Source: a virus
Direction: 5' to 3' (one strand)
IMG/VR virus record: IMGVR_UViG_3300037070_008393
Coordinates: 1-21,937 of that record
DNA length: 21,937 nucleotides
Part shown: one piece after another, positions 14,601-21,894 of the stretch
How positions within the stretch are numbered: position 1 is the stretch's first letter
Layout: each line of letters begins with the position of its first letter
Position numbers and translations under genes: made by a program
The notes under the pieces: generated by a model
What the model was told of the DNA's origin: nothing
Seen by the model: the letters and a program-made list of their open reading frames with translations, nothing else
Databases searched by the model: none

Positions 14601-16505
14601 CTCCTGCCGCGCCTTCGCCAGACCCTTCTGCTGATCGGCGACCGCCTGGTCCGCATCCGCGATCCGCTGCTGCGCGTCCCGGACCGTCTCCGACCCCTCG
14701 ACGCCCGCCTTGTCCGCGGCCTTCTTCTCCGCCGAGAGATCCTTCGTCTCCTGCTGCTGCTCCTTCAGCCGCTGCACAGCCTGGTCGTAGGCAAGCTGGG
14801 CACGCTGCTGCTCAATCACCGAGGCCTTGCTGCCCTGCGCCTTCACCTGGCGCAGACGGACCTCTGCCTCCTGCACCGACAGAGCCGCATCCCGCTCACT
14901 GAGCTGGGCGCCCGCCACTCGGTCCGACAACTCCCGCAGCTCATCCGCAGCCTCGCGGCGGGCCTGCGTCAGATCGGCCTGAGCCTGCCGGGAGGTGCGC
15001 TGCGCATCTGCGAGAGACCTCTCCGCATCCACGACGCGAGCCGCCGCATCACGCTGCCGGTCTGCGGCCTGCTGCACCGCGTCCGCCAGAGCGCGCCGCG
15101 ACTGAGTGACCTGCTCGGCCGCCCGACGGTTCGCATCCGCCGCATTCCGGACCGCATCCCCGACAGCCTGCTCCGCTTGAGAGATCTGCCTGGCCGCATT
15201 GCGGTGCGCCGTCGCCAGCGACTGCTGGGCGCCAGCGGCAGACAGGGCTTGCCTGGCGCCCTGCGACGACGCGGCACCGCCCTTATATGTGGAGTTCGCC
15301 GCCGCATCCTGGGCAGACTTCTGCGCCTGCAGCGCGCTGGCGATGCCCTTGAACGCGGGCGCAGCGACCAGAGCAATCCCTCCGATGCCCGCCCCAGCAG
15401 CTGTCGCCGCAGCCATCACCGCGCCCAGGCCGGCCGCCACCACCGGCAACGCCGGAATGATCGCCGGGCCGAACGCAAGCGCCGCCGTCACCAGCAACTG
15501 CATACCGCTGACGTTCACGTTCACGCTGGCCGTCTGGCCGTCCAGACGATTCACCGCAGCCTGGATCGCCGCCAACTGCGCAGCCGCGGCAGCCGTGTCC
15601 ACACGGATCGCGACGTCGGCGTCCGACGAAGCCAGCGACTGAAGCCGGGCCTGGATCGCCTCGATACGGGCCGTCGCCGTCGCGGCATCCATGTCGACGC
15701 CGATCCGAACATCCCGCAGCGCCGTCAACTGCGCCCGCAGTCGGGCAATCTCTACCTCGGCCGCAGACGAGTCGGCGCGCAGATTGATGTTCGGCAAAGA
15801 CGCCTCAGCGGCCTGCACCTGGGCGCGCAGCCGCTGCCCGAACGTCCCGTCCGTCTCCACCCGGACCCGGGCCGGATCCGCCGTCACCTCGTCGATCTGC
15901 GCCTGCAGAGCCTGCAGCTGGGCGATAGCCCGAGCCGTATCGGCTCGGACCGTCACATTCGGATGCGCCGCACCCAGGCGACGCAGCCGCTCCTCAATGT
16001 CCGCGGCCTGAGCGCGCGCCGTCGCCGCATCGATGTCGATGCCGACCGTCTTGTTCGACAACGTCTCCATACGGGCCCGCAGGCGGGCGAGATCCGCGTC
16101 AACGCCCGTGTCGCTGAGGCTCACATTGAGTTTCGGCATGCTGCGGAACGCCTCTTGCAATTTCGCCCGCAGCGACCGGGCGAAAGCACCACCCGTATCC
16201 GCGCCCTGCCTGGTCGCCGCAGGCCTCGCCTGCTGCCCGCCGAGGGTGATACCGGCCTTGAGGGCGTCCTTGACCGCATCCTTGATGCGGTTGGCAATCT
16301 GAGCACCGATCTGCTCGCCGATCGAGAGTCCGATCGAACCGATCTCGCTCTGCATGGCCGGGCCGAAGGCCTTGCCCGCGGCCTCGCCCGCATCCTTGCC
16401 CGCCTTGGCTCCGGCCTCTTCCAGGGCCGTCTTGAGCCGGGCGTAGATCCCCGTGGTGTTGGGGACGATATCGACCTCGACCGAGCCGACGGAGATAGCA
16501 GGCAC
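11604..16505 (-). CDS. Tape measure protein with NlpC/P60-like peptidase domain
   Basis: A 1633-residue protein that sets tail length and forms the core of the tail tube. Residues 130-330 contain tandem repeats of about 40 residues, each with a strand like VRVDT or IGVDMDAATA and a helix like IARLRAQL. A hydrophobic stretch follows at 336-390, then a long Ala/Gln/Arg coiled coil at about 400-720. Membrane-type segments occur near 900-985, and a Trp-rich repeat unit (VWLW...FFAWFG...IIKPYIGFLIAYW) is found at about 990-1110. Residues 1411-1545 form a papain-like NlpC/P60 domain with C1450 (WDCSGF) and H1502 (GHTAGTVG) as likely catalytic pair, suited to local peptidoglycan cutting at DNA entry. 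Length predicts a tail of roughly 240 nm at 1.5 angstrom per residue. Confidence 0.93.
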   Translation of the reverse strand: MPAISVGSVEVDIVPNTTGIYARLKTALEEAGAKAGKDAGEAAGKAFGPAMQSEIGSIGLSIGEQIGAQIANRIKDAVKDALKAGITLGGQQARPAATRQGADTGGAFARSLRAKLQEAFRSMPKLNVSLSDTGVDADLARLRARMETLSNKTVGIDIDAATARAQAADIEERLRRLGAAHPNVTVRADTARAIAQLQALQAQIDEVTADPARVRVETDGTFGQRLRAQVQAAEASLPNINLRADSSAAEVEIARLRAQLTALRDVRIGVDMDAATATARIEAIQARLQSLASSDADVAIRVDTAAAAAQLAAIQAAVNRLDGQTASVNVNVSGMQLLVTAALAFGPAIIPALPVVAAGLGAVMAAATAAGAGIGGIALVAAPAFKGIASALQAQKSAQDAAANSTYKGGAASSQGARQALSAAGAQQSLATAHRNAARQISQAEQAVGDAVRNAADANRRAAEQVTQSRRALADAVQQAADRQRDAAARVVDAERSLADAQRTSRQAQADLTQARREAADELRELSDRVAGAQLSERDAALSVQEAEVRLRQVKAQGSKASVIEQQRAQLAYDQAVQRLKEQQQETKDLSAEKKAADKAGVEGSETVRDAQQRIADADQAVADQQKGLAKARQEQQRAAVQGAQGIAEAQARVAEAQRNVTRTQEDGARSVARAQENLAAAQQSAADSIASAQRQIASSSLSAAGGIDQAAVAQAKYQAELAKLTPSARDTFDAFVDLRSAFGSWSKSLQPKVMPIFTRALNGMRRALPGITPFVKEAAGAIGDLQDRASRGFKSPWWKTFKKDLRGSVRPAIIGLGVSFGRVFKGMGGIMQAFFPHMDSISDRMRRITGRFAKWGTGLKGSPEFERFLSYSSEMGPKLAEALGKIGGGFLSVSQALSPLSGPLLAFLGGLAEAIGIVAEHAPWLVQGIWLAIVAMRVWTIAQWALNAAMSANPITLIIIGIVALVAIGIYAFNKFPWFRDLVLKAWEGIKTASLWLWNTVLKPFFAWFGQIMVWLWQRIIKPYIGFLIAYWKTVAQVAVWLWNTVLSPFFVWFGGIVVWLWQKIIKPYIGFLIAYWRKVADVAIWLWKTILAPAFRGIGSIIAWWWTNIVKRYFGFVRGAISVLADAFRWLYNKAIKPAWNSISSVISGVWTRGIKPAFNAVKTAVGKVADAFDAARAAIKIAWDKLKGIARTPVQYVVDVVYNNGIRGVWNKVAGAFGAKKLDKFKFAAGGVMPGYTPGRDVHKFVSPTGGALELSGGEAIMRPEFTRAVGSGFVGAMNSIAKSRGAQGVKAALAPVFGGNPTTHTDTSLRYANGGVVQRFEDGGIFGWIGSAASKAAGAGSAAWNGIKATTGWLSDSLEESARAGVKKVVDPLLKSFPGMDTGFGRMIRKVPNRIIDALFGYTKQADKKGGGGIGGPKIQAATKWAKTQNGLPYQWGGNGNPSWDCSGFMSAIESVIRGQKPHRRWSTHAFNGGTPPGWVKNGNSAFRVGITHAGVGHTAGTVGKTKVESRGGDGVVVGKRARGYNDRLFSSWYGFMPGKYDSGGYLQPGLNLAYNGTGRPEPVFTTAQANALTSMAGRGTAAGPASFEGDLYLDSGEWLGRVRGEAQQVVDQNNGQLLTALGARPTRR

Positions 16506-16506
16506 C

Positions 16507-16520
16507 GGGAGCCTCCTCCC
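16507..16520 (-). promoter_or_regulatory. Hairpin over the tape measure ribosome binding site
   Basis: On the minus strand GGGAG and CTCCC pair around a GAGG loop just before the GTG. The best ribosome site, GGAGG, six bases from the start, is partly in the stem and partly in the loop. It supports the GTG at 16505 as start and could lower translation of this very long gene compared with its neighbours. Confidence 0.45.
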
Positions 16521-16526
16521 GACGCC

Positions 16527-17281
16527 CTACGCGGCGCCCCCATTCAGCAGGTGGAACAGCCGGTCGGCGGACTTCTCGGTGAGCTGGGCCTTCTGCTTCC
16601 TCGGGCCCGCGCCCGGACGGCGCACCGGCTCAGGCGGGTCCGGCTGCTTGTTCTTCTCCGTGTTCACGCACCACAGGACCCACTCGACCCGGCGGACCGC
16701 GTCGATCAGCGACGCAGTCAGCTGCTCCTGCTGCGACCAACGCGCCTTCTCCGGCTCACCCTTCTCCGCCTGCGCCGCCAGTTCCTCGGCCGGCACAGCG
16801 TTACGGAGCGCGGTCATCGTGTGGGACTCAGGCGGCAGATGCTGGATCAGAATGCGAAGCCGCCGCCACGACATCCGGCCGCGATGGACGTCGAGGACAT
16901 CGATGCCGCGCTCCAGAAGGTCGGCTTCTACCGCCTCCGCGTGCTCCGAGAGGACCGCGAAGGTCCACCGGATTTCCCCAACGACTCCTCGCCCGCACGG
17001 GCCGCGGCCTCCGCGAACCGGCCGATCCCCTCCGATGTCGGGTCGAGATCCTCGTAGATCTCGTAGTCGTCCTCGTGCAGGACACGCTCGAAGAATCCGT
17101 CGAAGTCGCCGCTGTTCAGGCAGCGGAGCGCGGACGCACGCCACCGGTTCGCCGGCAGAGCCCGGACGTCCTTGCTGACGCCGTCGAAGCCCGCGAGCGG
17201 CACGGTCACGTATCCGTCGTCGACGTCGGCCTCCGACTCCTGGGCCTTGGCGGCGTCGATCTGGTCTTTGGTGGCTGGCAT
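16527..17281 (-). CDS. Tail assembly chaperone, -1 frameshift fusion (G-T type)
   Basis: The long form of the tail chaperone. Translation begins at the ATG at 17281, reads 102 codons, slips back one base at GGGGAAA (16979-16973) and continues in the -1 frame to the stop at 16527, giving about 251 residues. The second part starts EIRWTFAVLSEHAEAVEADLL and contains RMSWRRLRILIQHLPPESHT, a pattern typical of actinobacteriophage chaperones just upstream of the tape measure gene. It ends Lys- and Ala-rich. The -1 open frame has no sensible start of its own in that region, which supports frameshifting. This minor product normally binds the tape measure protein. Confidence 0.85.
16928..17281 (-). 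CDS. Tail assembly chaperone, short form (G type)
   Basis: A 117-residue acidic protein and the main product of the frameshifted pair. Residues 1-25 are charged and flexible; residues 26-100 include VTVPLAGF, ANRWRASALRCLNSGDFDGFFERVL and a YEIYEDLDP motif. The last 15 residues (PSRSSRSTRRR) are a basic, low-complexity tail read only without frameshifting. The ATG follows GAGGAGG at eight bases. It acts in tail assembly and is usually absent from the finished particle. Confidence 0.88.
   Translation of the reverse strand: MPATKDQIDAAKAQESEADVDDGYVTVPLAGFDGVSKDVRALPANRWRASALRCLNSGDFDGFFERVLHEDDYEIYEDLDPTSEGIGRFAEAAARAGEESLGKSGGPSRSSRSTRRR
16973..16979 (-). promoter_or_regulatory. Slippery site GGGGAAA for -1 frameshift
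   Basis: In frame 0 the codons are TTG GGG AAA. After slipping back one base, the P-site tRNA for GGG again finds GGG, and the next codon read is GAA. This joins ...EESLG to EIRWTF..., exactly where the conserved second half begins. I did not find a clear downstream pseudoknot by eye. Confidence 0.75.
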
Positions 17282-17328
17282 GGCGCGGGCCTCCTCACAT
17301 CACGGCGCGGGCAGAAGGGAAAGGTGGA

Positions 17329-17341
17329 CGGGCCGGGCCCG
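17329..17341 (-). terminator. Hairpin after the major tail protein gene
   Basis: A perfect 5-base stem (CGGGC / GCCCG) with loop CCG, extended by one G·U pair, followed on the minus strand by TCCACCTTTCCCTTCT. It lies in the 89-base gap after the major tail protein and may partially stop transcription, lowering expression of the chaperone and tape measure genes. No other feature is seen in that gap besides the chaperone ribosome site. Confidence 0.35.
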
Positions 17342-17370
17342 CGCCGACGGAAATCAGCCCGCCCACCAGC

Positions 17371-17958
17371 TCAGGACCCGGTGTACGCGGCCGTCTCCGG
17401 CACCCGGTCGAAGTGGTAAACGGTGTTGCCGCTGAGGTCCGGGTAGGCCGTGATCGTCCACTCGAAGCCGGCCACTTCGTCCTGCTTGTGGGTGACGTCC
17501 GAGCGCTCCGTGATCTCCCCCTCGGGCACGTAGAAGCCCCGCTGGAAGTTGTCGCCGTCCAGGACGACGAACCAGAACGCGCGCCGGTCCGGGACGGGAC
17601 TCGCGGTCTCCGCGAACGTCGTCAGACCCGACACCGGCGCCAGATCGGCGACATCCAGGCGGTACTGCAGCGACTGCACCGTCGTCCGGCCGACCTCCCA
17701 CACCGTCAGCCCGAACGTCCGCAGGCTGGAGGTGATCGTGGTACGGATCGGAGCCGTGTACCCCCACGGCGTGAACGACTGCGTGTCCTCCTCGAAACCC
17801 TGCACCAGGCCGTCGTCGCTGATCGCGCCCAGCGGCGCCCACGGCGACAGCGGCTGAACCTCCGGGTCACCGGGCGAAGCCGTACCGAGCGGTGCCGTCC
17901 AGCCGGCGCCGTTGGCACCGACCTCCAGTAGATCCGCTGCGCGGGTGATGTTGACCAT
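17371..17958 (-). CDS. Major tail protein
   Basis: A 195-residue protein in the exact place of the tail tube subunit: after the tail terminator-like gene and before the chaperones. It opens MVNITRAADLLEVGANGAGW, with beta strands such as PWGYTAPIRTTITSSLRTFGLTVWE and RAFWFVVLDGDNFQRGFYVPEGEIT, and ends FEWTITAYPD-type strand plus VYHFDRVPETAAYTGS; this is the mixed beta pattern of siphovirus tube proteins. GGAG lies seven bases before the ATG. Isolated gaps on both sides, each with a hairpin, suit a gene needing high expression. Confidence 0.88.
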   Translation of the reverse strand: MVNITRAADLLEVGANGAGWTAPLGTASPGDPEVQPLSPWAPLGAISDDGLVQGFEEDTQSFTPWGYTAPIRTTITSSLRTFGLTVWEVGRTTVQSLQYRLDVADLAPVSGLTTFAETASPVPDRRAFWFVVLDGDNFQRGFYVPEGEITERSDVTHKQDEVAGFEWTITAYPDLSGNTVYHFDRVPETAAYTGS

Positions 17959-17981
17959 CGTTGTCTCCAGACATGAGTGAA

Positions 17982-17995
17982 GCCCGCGCACGGGC
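17982..17995 (-). promoter_or_regulatory. Hairpin upstream of the major tail protein
   Basis: A perfect stem GCCCG / CGGGC with loop TGCG on the minus strand, followed by TTCACTCATGTCT, within the 72-base gap before the major tail gene. It may be an attenuator or a stabilising RNA structure at the 5' side of a highly expressed message. No promoter is clear in this gap. Confidence 0.3.
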
Positions 17996-18030
17996 GGGAT
18001 CAAGGGGTCCGGCGCGGGCCCGAATACCGG

Positions 18031-18423
18031 TCAGGAGACCGGATGACAGAAGATCTCGTAGGTCGCCCCGACCCGTCGGAGACCGGTGTTCTCGTAGGGC
18101 CGGATAGCAGGCAGAGCGAGCGCCCCCGTGCGCCCGAACACCACGGTCGGGCCGTGCGATCCACGCAGCTCGCCAGTCACCCACTCATGGACATCCCTGG
18201 CCAGGGCGATAGCGTCCACCCTGGTGGCGGCGTACACGTCGATGTCGACGAGCATGCGGCCGAGGCGGATGCCGTCGTCGTCGCCAGCGGGAAGCTGATT
18301 GATCTGGATCGTCGGCAGCTCTTGGAGAAGGATGTTGTCGAGCTCGTCCCGCACTACCGCGTCGGGGAAACGGACCGTGCCCCGGGTGATGAGCTCCAAC
18401 TCGATATCGACGAGTGCCGTCAC
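18031..18423 (-). CDS. Tail terminator-like protein
   Basis: A 130-residue protein. It has a helix-strand-helix pattern: TALVDIELELITRGTV, DELDNILLQELPTIQINQLP, LVDIDVYAATRVDAIALARDVHEWVTGELRG and a final EIFCHP strand. This is the layout of minor tail/tail terminator proteins (gpU-like) that cap the tail tube and join it to the head. The GTG overlaps the previous stop by one base (TAGTG), with GGCGG upstream. Gene order supports the call. Confidence 0.75.
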   Translation of the reverse strand: MTALVDIELELITRGTVRFPDAVVRDELDNILLQELPTIQINQLPAGDDDGIRLGRMLVDIDVYAATRVDAIALARDVHEWVTGELRGSHGPTVVFGRTGALALPAIRPYENTGLRRVGATYEIFCHPVS

Positions 18424-18749
18424 TAGTTCCGCCCGCCCAACTGGGCCGCCCTCAGCAGCACGTGGTGGGCGTGGACCCGTTCGGTCCCGTACTCGACCCA
18501 CCGCGCGTAGTAGGCCGTGTTGCGGACGTAAGCGACCGCCCGGTCCCTACTTCGGCCCCCACGCGCCGAGCTGTCGGTCTCCCACGATCCCTTGTAGTGC
18601 CCGGGATGCGGGCTGTTCGGGTCGACCGGCGAGAGACCGATCGCGACGCCCTTGATGACCTCGGCACGGCGCAGCATCTCCGCCTGGATCATCGGCGAAC
18701 GCAGCAGCTGACCCACGCCTTTGCGCTTCATCTTGAACCGTGCTGCCAT
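18423..18749 (-). CDS. HK97 gp10-like head-tail joining protein
   Basis: A 108-residue basic protein. The pattern of an Arg/Lys-rich N-terminus (MAARFKMKRKGV), a helix with AEMLRRAEVIKGVAIGLSPV, the HPGHYKGSWE motif and a C-terminal AYYARWVEYGTER segment is typical of the HK97 gp10 family, which acts in tail completion at the neck. AGGAGG lies four to five bases before the ATG, a strong ribosome site. The start is only 34 bases from the oppositely oriented start of the plus-strand gene. Confidence 0.85.
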   Translation of the reverse strand: MAARFKMKRKGVGQLLRSPMIQAEMLRRAEVIKGVAIGLSPVDPNSPHPGHYKGSWETDSSARGGRSRDRAVAYVRNTAYYARWVEYGTERVHAHHVLLRAAQLGGRN

Positions 18750-18783
18750 AGCCCCTCCTGCAACTCGACCGCTGGGGGCGGAC

Positions 18784-19104
18784 ATGGACGTCAAGGGCGT
18801 GCTCGGCACGATCAGTTTCGACGGAGAATGGGTCACTATCACCAAAACACCCGTAGGGCCCAAGCCGGCGCCCGTGCGAATCCGGGCCACCGACATCACC
18901 GGAACCCGCTACAAGGCAGCCACACTGCTCATGCACGGCTACGTGCAATTCGTGCTGCCCGGCAGCCTGCCTGCAGGAGAGAAAGGCGGCGCCCTGCACG
19001 CCGGACGCCCGCCCTACGAAGACCCACACAGCCTGTCCATCCCGCGCAAATCCAACAGCCTCGCCGAGAAACTGGTCGCCGCCGTCGAACAGGCCCGCAG
19101 CTAG
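18784..19104 (+). CDS. DUF4429/PH-like protein on the opposite strand
   Basis: A 106-residue protein and the only convincing plus-strand gene. It opens MDVKGVLGTISFDGEWVTITK and contains HGYVQFVLPG and a closing helix SNSLAEKLVAAVEQA. This matches the layout of DUF4429-type domains (FDG-xxVTI strand, GYIQF strand, C-terminal helix) found in actinobacterial proteins; their role is unknown to me, and a PH-like fold is likely. GGGGGCGG lies just before the ATG. The stop shares CTAG with the stop of the head closure gene on the other strand. Placed between two neck genes that are read the other way, it looks like an inserted cargo (moron) gene. No clear promoter is visible. Confidence 0.8.
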   Translation: MDVKGVLGTISFDGEWVTITKTPVGPKPAPVRIRATDITGTRYKAATLLMHGYVQFVLPGSLPAGEKGGALHAGRPPYEDPHSLSIPRKSNSLAEKLVAAVEQARS

Positions 19105-19463
19105 CCGGTCACCCGGTCAGCAGCAAACTGGATCGGGCCGCGGGTCCCGGTGAACGGGCTTCGACCCCAGTCACCGGGTTCGCCCGTGATCTCACAGGTG
19201 ACCCCGCGGACCACGGCCTTGTCTGTGGTCCGCAGCGCCGTCCCTGGCGGGGCGTACACGGTCCAGCCGACGATGACGGTGTCGCGGCCCTGCTGCTGTG
19301 AGCCGCCCACCTGAGGCGTCTCCGCCCGCGGGGTCACCACGCAGCCGCCCAGATCGAACGACTCGTCCGGGCCCGGAAGCGGCTGCCCCCGCGGCCCACG
19401 CCCCGGAGACTCACCGGTCCGCAGAATCCGCACCGTCTCGCCGAACGGAAACGGGGCAGGCAT
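19101..19463 (-). CDS. Head closure / head-tail connector protein
   Basis: A 120-residue beta-rich protein. It opens MPAPFPFGETVRILR, has a Gly/Pro-rich loop (ESPGRGPRGQPLPGPDESF), then strands VVTPRAE, DTVIVGWTVYAPPGTAL and VVRGVTCEITGEPG, ending with a QFAADRVTG segment. This is the usual pattern of head-closure (SPP1 gp16-like) proteins. The ATG overlaps the stop of the adaptor gene (TGATG); a TTG five codons upstream is possible but badly spaced from its ribosome site. Confidence 0.8.
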   Translation of the reverse strand: MPAPFPFGETVRILRTGESPGRGPRGQPLPGPDESFDLGGCVVTPRAETPQVGGSQQQGRDTVIVGWTVYAPPGTALRTTDKAVVRGVTCEITGEPGDWGRSPFTGTRGPIQFAADRVTG

Positions 19464-19879
19464 CAGGGATACCCCCAACCCGCCTCATAGTCCTCAGCCC
19501 AGCCCGTCACATCATCGAGCGGCCAGGTAGGCGACGGGTCCGCAGTCGACGGCGTCGGGTCCACGGTGAACGCGCCTCCACGGCCGGCCAGAGACTTCAG
19601 CGCCGACTTGTCAGACTTCGTCAGGTACAGGCCGCCAGAACCCTGCGGGCGCTGCACCGACATCGGGCCGATCGTCTCGTAGGACACCTGCTGTGGATTC
19701 ACGTAGGCGCGGCCCGCAACCGACAGAACCACCGCCTCCGCACCCTCGGGCAGCGGCTTGACGACCGTCTGGCACAGCGAGATCGCCGACGCGATCAGCA
19801 GGTCCGCACGATCGCCGTCGATCTCATCGAGCCCGAGGTATAGACCGAGTTGCTCAACGGTGGGAGCCACGAACGCCAT
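19463..19879 (-). CDS. Head-tail adaptor protein
   Basis: A 138-residue protein. Its N-terminal helices (APTVEQLGLYLGLDEIDGDRADLLIASAIS) and following VLSVAGRAYVNPQQVSYETIGPMSV segment fit HK97 gp6-like adaptors that bind the portal. The remaining part has loop-rich TKSDKSALKSL and a Pro/Asp-rich tail. GGAGG lies six bases before the ATG. It is translationally coupled to head closure. Confidence 0.82.
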   Translation of the reverse strand: MAFVAPTVEQLGLYLGLDEIDGDRADLLIASAISLCQTVVKPLPEGAEAVVLSVAGRAYVNPQQVSYETIGPMSVQRPQGSGGLYLTKSDKSALKSLAGRGGAFTVDPTPSTADPSPTWPLDDVTGWAEDYEAGWGYP

Positions 19880-19892
19880 CGCGTGCCTCCTC

Positions 19893-20924
19893 TCAGGCCA
19901 TCGACTCCAGGGCGGAACACCAGGCCGTCAGATCGGTGGCAGGATCGAGCTCCACCGAGCGGGCCTTCGCACGCTTCGACGCCAGCCGGTACTCGGCCGG
20001 CGTCTTCAGTTTCCGCAGCACCGCCTCGTAGCCGGCCACATCGTTGCGGTCCACGAAGATCCCGGCCTCGCCGAGCGACTCGCACAGCCCAGGTGTCGGG
20101 TGGGCGATGACGGGGATACCGGAGGCCAGCGCCTCGCAGCCGGCCCGTCCCCACGACTCGTAGGACGAAGGCATCAGCAGGACACGAGTGCGGGCATACA
20201 CCCTCTCTCGCATGTCCTCACCGGGCACGTGCTCGACGACCTCGACGTTCGGCAGATCCGGAAGGATCTGCTCGCCGTAGGCGCCCTTCACGGCGAGGAA
20301 CTGCTGATCCGGCATGCGTTCGGCCAAGGCCCTGAGAACCTTGCCGCCCTTCTCCGGATTGCAGTTGACCAACGTGACAGCCTTCCCAGGCTTCGTCGCG
20401 TACTCGTCGGCGAACACCGGCGGACGCACAATCATCGACGACTCGGGCCGGATCGACTTCGGGTACTCGGCGAAGAACAGCTCCGCCTCCCGCTCCATCC
20501 ACAGGCTGTTGTAGACCGCCAGCGAGGTTCCGCCAGCAGCCATATCCCGGAACGTCGGACGGTGCGTGTTGTGGCAGACCACCACCAGCCGCTTCCCATA
20601 CCCGCGGGCCAGCGACGCCGTCGGCGGCACCGTCTCCAGATGGGCGAGCAGAACGTCCGCCCGCCGCACCGCAGACGGGAAGTCCAGGCGCGACTCCAAC
20701 GGCAACACCCGGATCCCGTGGTACTCGTACTCCTGGTGGGCCCTGCCGTAGCGTCCCAACCACACCGACACGTCGTGCCCGCGCTCCACCAAAGGACGCA
20801 GCATCGACACGAGCATGTGCTCGGCGCCCGCATTGTGCTCCGGGGGCATGGCGTGGACCCGGGCGACGATCCTCAGGGGCTTGGCTGCCCCGCCCGGCGC
20901 GGAAGCCGGGACAGCCCTGGCCAT
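19893..20924 (-). CDS. Glycosyltransferase, GT-B fold (family 4-like)
   Basis: A 343-residue enzyme that transfers a sugar from a nucleotide or other activated donor. The N-terminal Rossmann domain (about 15-170) has PLRIVARVHAMPPEHNAGAEHML, typical of acceptor-side GT4 domains; the C-terminal domain has the EX7E motif with E256 and E264 (ESWGRAGCEALASGIPVIA), the donor-binding mark of GT4. No membrane segment is seen. The ATG overlaps the capsid stop by one base (TGATG), so it is co-translated with the capsid. Some actinobacteriophages glycosylate their capsid or tail proteins; this enzyme is a good candidate for that, though a role in altering host surface sugars is possible. Confidence 0.9.
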   Translation of the reverse strand: MARAVPASAPGGAAKPLRIVARVHAMPPEHNAGAEHMLVSMLRPLVERGHDVSVWLGRYGRAHQEYEYHGIRVLPLESRLDFPSAVRRADVLLAHLETVPPTASLARGYGKRLVVVCHNTHRPTFRDMAAGGTSLAVYNSLWMEREAELFFAEYPKSIRPESSMIVRPPVFADEYATKPGKAVTLVNCNPEKGGKVLRALAERMPDQQFLAVKGAYGEQILPDLPNVEVVEHVPGEDMRERVYARTRVLLMPSSYESWGRAGCEALASGIPVIAHPTPGLCESLGEAGIFVDRNDVAGYEAVLRKLKTPAEYRLASKRAKARSVELDPATDLTAWCSALESMA

Positions 20925-21880
20925 CAGGACCCCGAAGGGGTGCCGGTGAACTTCACGAACGCATCCACGTCACCGAGGACGAACCCGTAGTACGCCTCGG
21001 CGAGGATGAGCACGAGGTTCTCCTGGAACGCGGAGTGGACGCCGCCCTCCTCATCCACGTAGGTGGCCTGGTCGGAGATTCGCACCGTGATGTCCATGCC
21101 CACGCCGTAGGCCGCCTGGCTCCAGTCGCCGCCGATCGCCCGCAGCCCGGTGTCGGTCGACGTGGACTGCCGGCGCTGCTTCCCCGACACCGACCGCGAG
21201 TACGCCAGCGGCTCACCGATCAGCGTGCCCGCCGCCGCCATGTTCGTGCCCGGCGTCTGTGTGTCCACCAGGATCGGCCGGCCCGTGGTGTCCGTGGCCA
21301 GCAGCAGGGACGGCTTCAGACGGTGGTCTGCGACCGTTCCGGTGTAGTCCCAGTCGTCGTCGACGACCTCGGCCATGCCGTTGACGAAGTCCGCCCAGAT
21401 GCCACCGTCGGCCTGCGCGGCCGTGCCGAGCGCCACCGAGTTCGTGGTCGCGGCGAGGTACTCGGTGAAGGGTCCGGTTGCACCCTTCATCGTCTTGCCG
21501 TGGATCGTCGCGTGGTCGAAAGCGCGGGCGAACGCCGTCGGCAGGTCCTTCTGCAACTGGTCGTACAGGCCGCCCGCGTTGGTCTTCGCGACCTCCATCG
21601 CGACCGGAATCAGCACCGCGACCTTCTTGGCCTGCATCTGCTTCACGTCGACGCCGCCCGTGGACAGCGGCTTCTTCGCAGCCTGGCCAACCCAGTCGGC
21701 GACCGGAACGTCCATCGGGATCGGCACGGACGTCGTCGCGTCCAAAGCCAGCGGAGCCGGGCGCGCGAGCTGCATGACCGCGCTCGCCTCGACGGACTTC
21801 TCGAAGATCGGAGCCGTGATGGTGCGCGGCAGCAGCGCACCATCCACATTGGCCAGTGTCAGGGGGGCGGTGACCGCCAT
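20924..21880 (-). CDS. Major capsid protein (HK97 fold)
   Basis: A 318-residue protein matching actinobacteriophage capsid subunits. Features in order: an N-arm with LLPRTITAPIFEKSVEASAVMQL, an E-loop-like segment with SVPIPMDVPVADWVGQAAKKPL, the spine helix region with LYDQLQKDLPTAFARAFDHATIHG, and a C-terminal P-domain strand with VHSAFQENLVLILAEAYYGFVL. No protease domain is fused. It begins 19 bases after the probable end of the preceding gene. A ribosome site with GGAGAAGAG lies before the ATG. Confidence 0.93.
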   Translation of the reverse strand: MAVTAPLTLANVDGALLPRTITAPIFEKSVEASAVMQLARPAPLALDATTSVPIPMDVPVADWVGQAAKKPLSTGGVDVKQMQAKKVAVLIPVAMEVAKTNAGGLYDQLQKDLPTAFARAFDHATIHGKTMKGATGPFTEYLAATTNSVALGTAAQADGGIWADFVNGMAEVVDDDWDYTGTVADHRLKPSLLLATDTTGRPILVDTQTPGTNMAAAGTLIGEPLAYSRSVSGKQRRQSTSTDTGLRAIGGDWSQAAYGVGMDITVRISDQATYVDEEGGVHSAFQENLVLILAEAYYGFVLGDVDAFVKFTGTPSGS

Positions 21881-21894
21881 GATGTCTCTTCTCC

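Noticed and set aside
15177-17057. A 626-residue plus-strand open frame opposite the tape measure and chaperone genes.
   Set aside because: It is Arg- and Leu-rich without motifs and crosses well-supported genes, so it is an antisense shadow.
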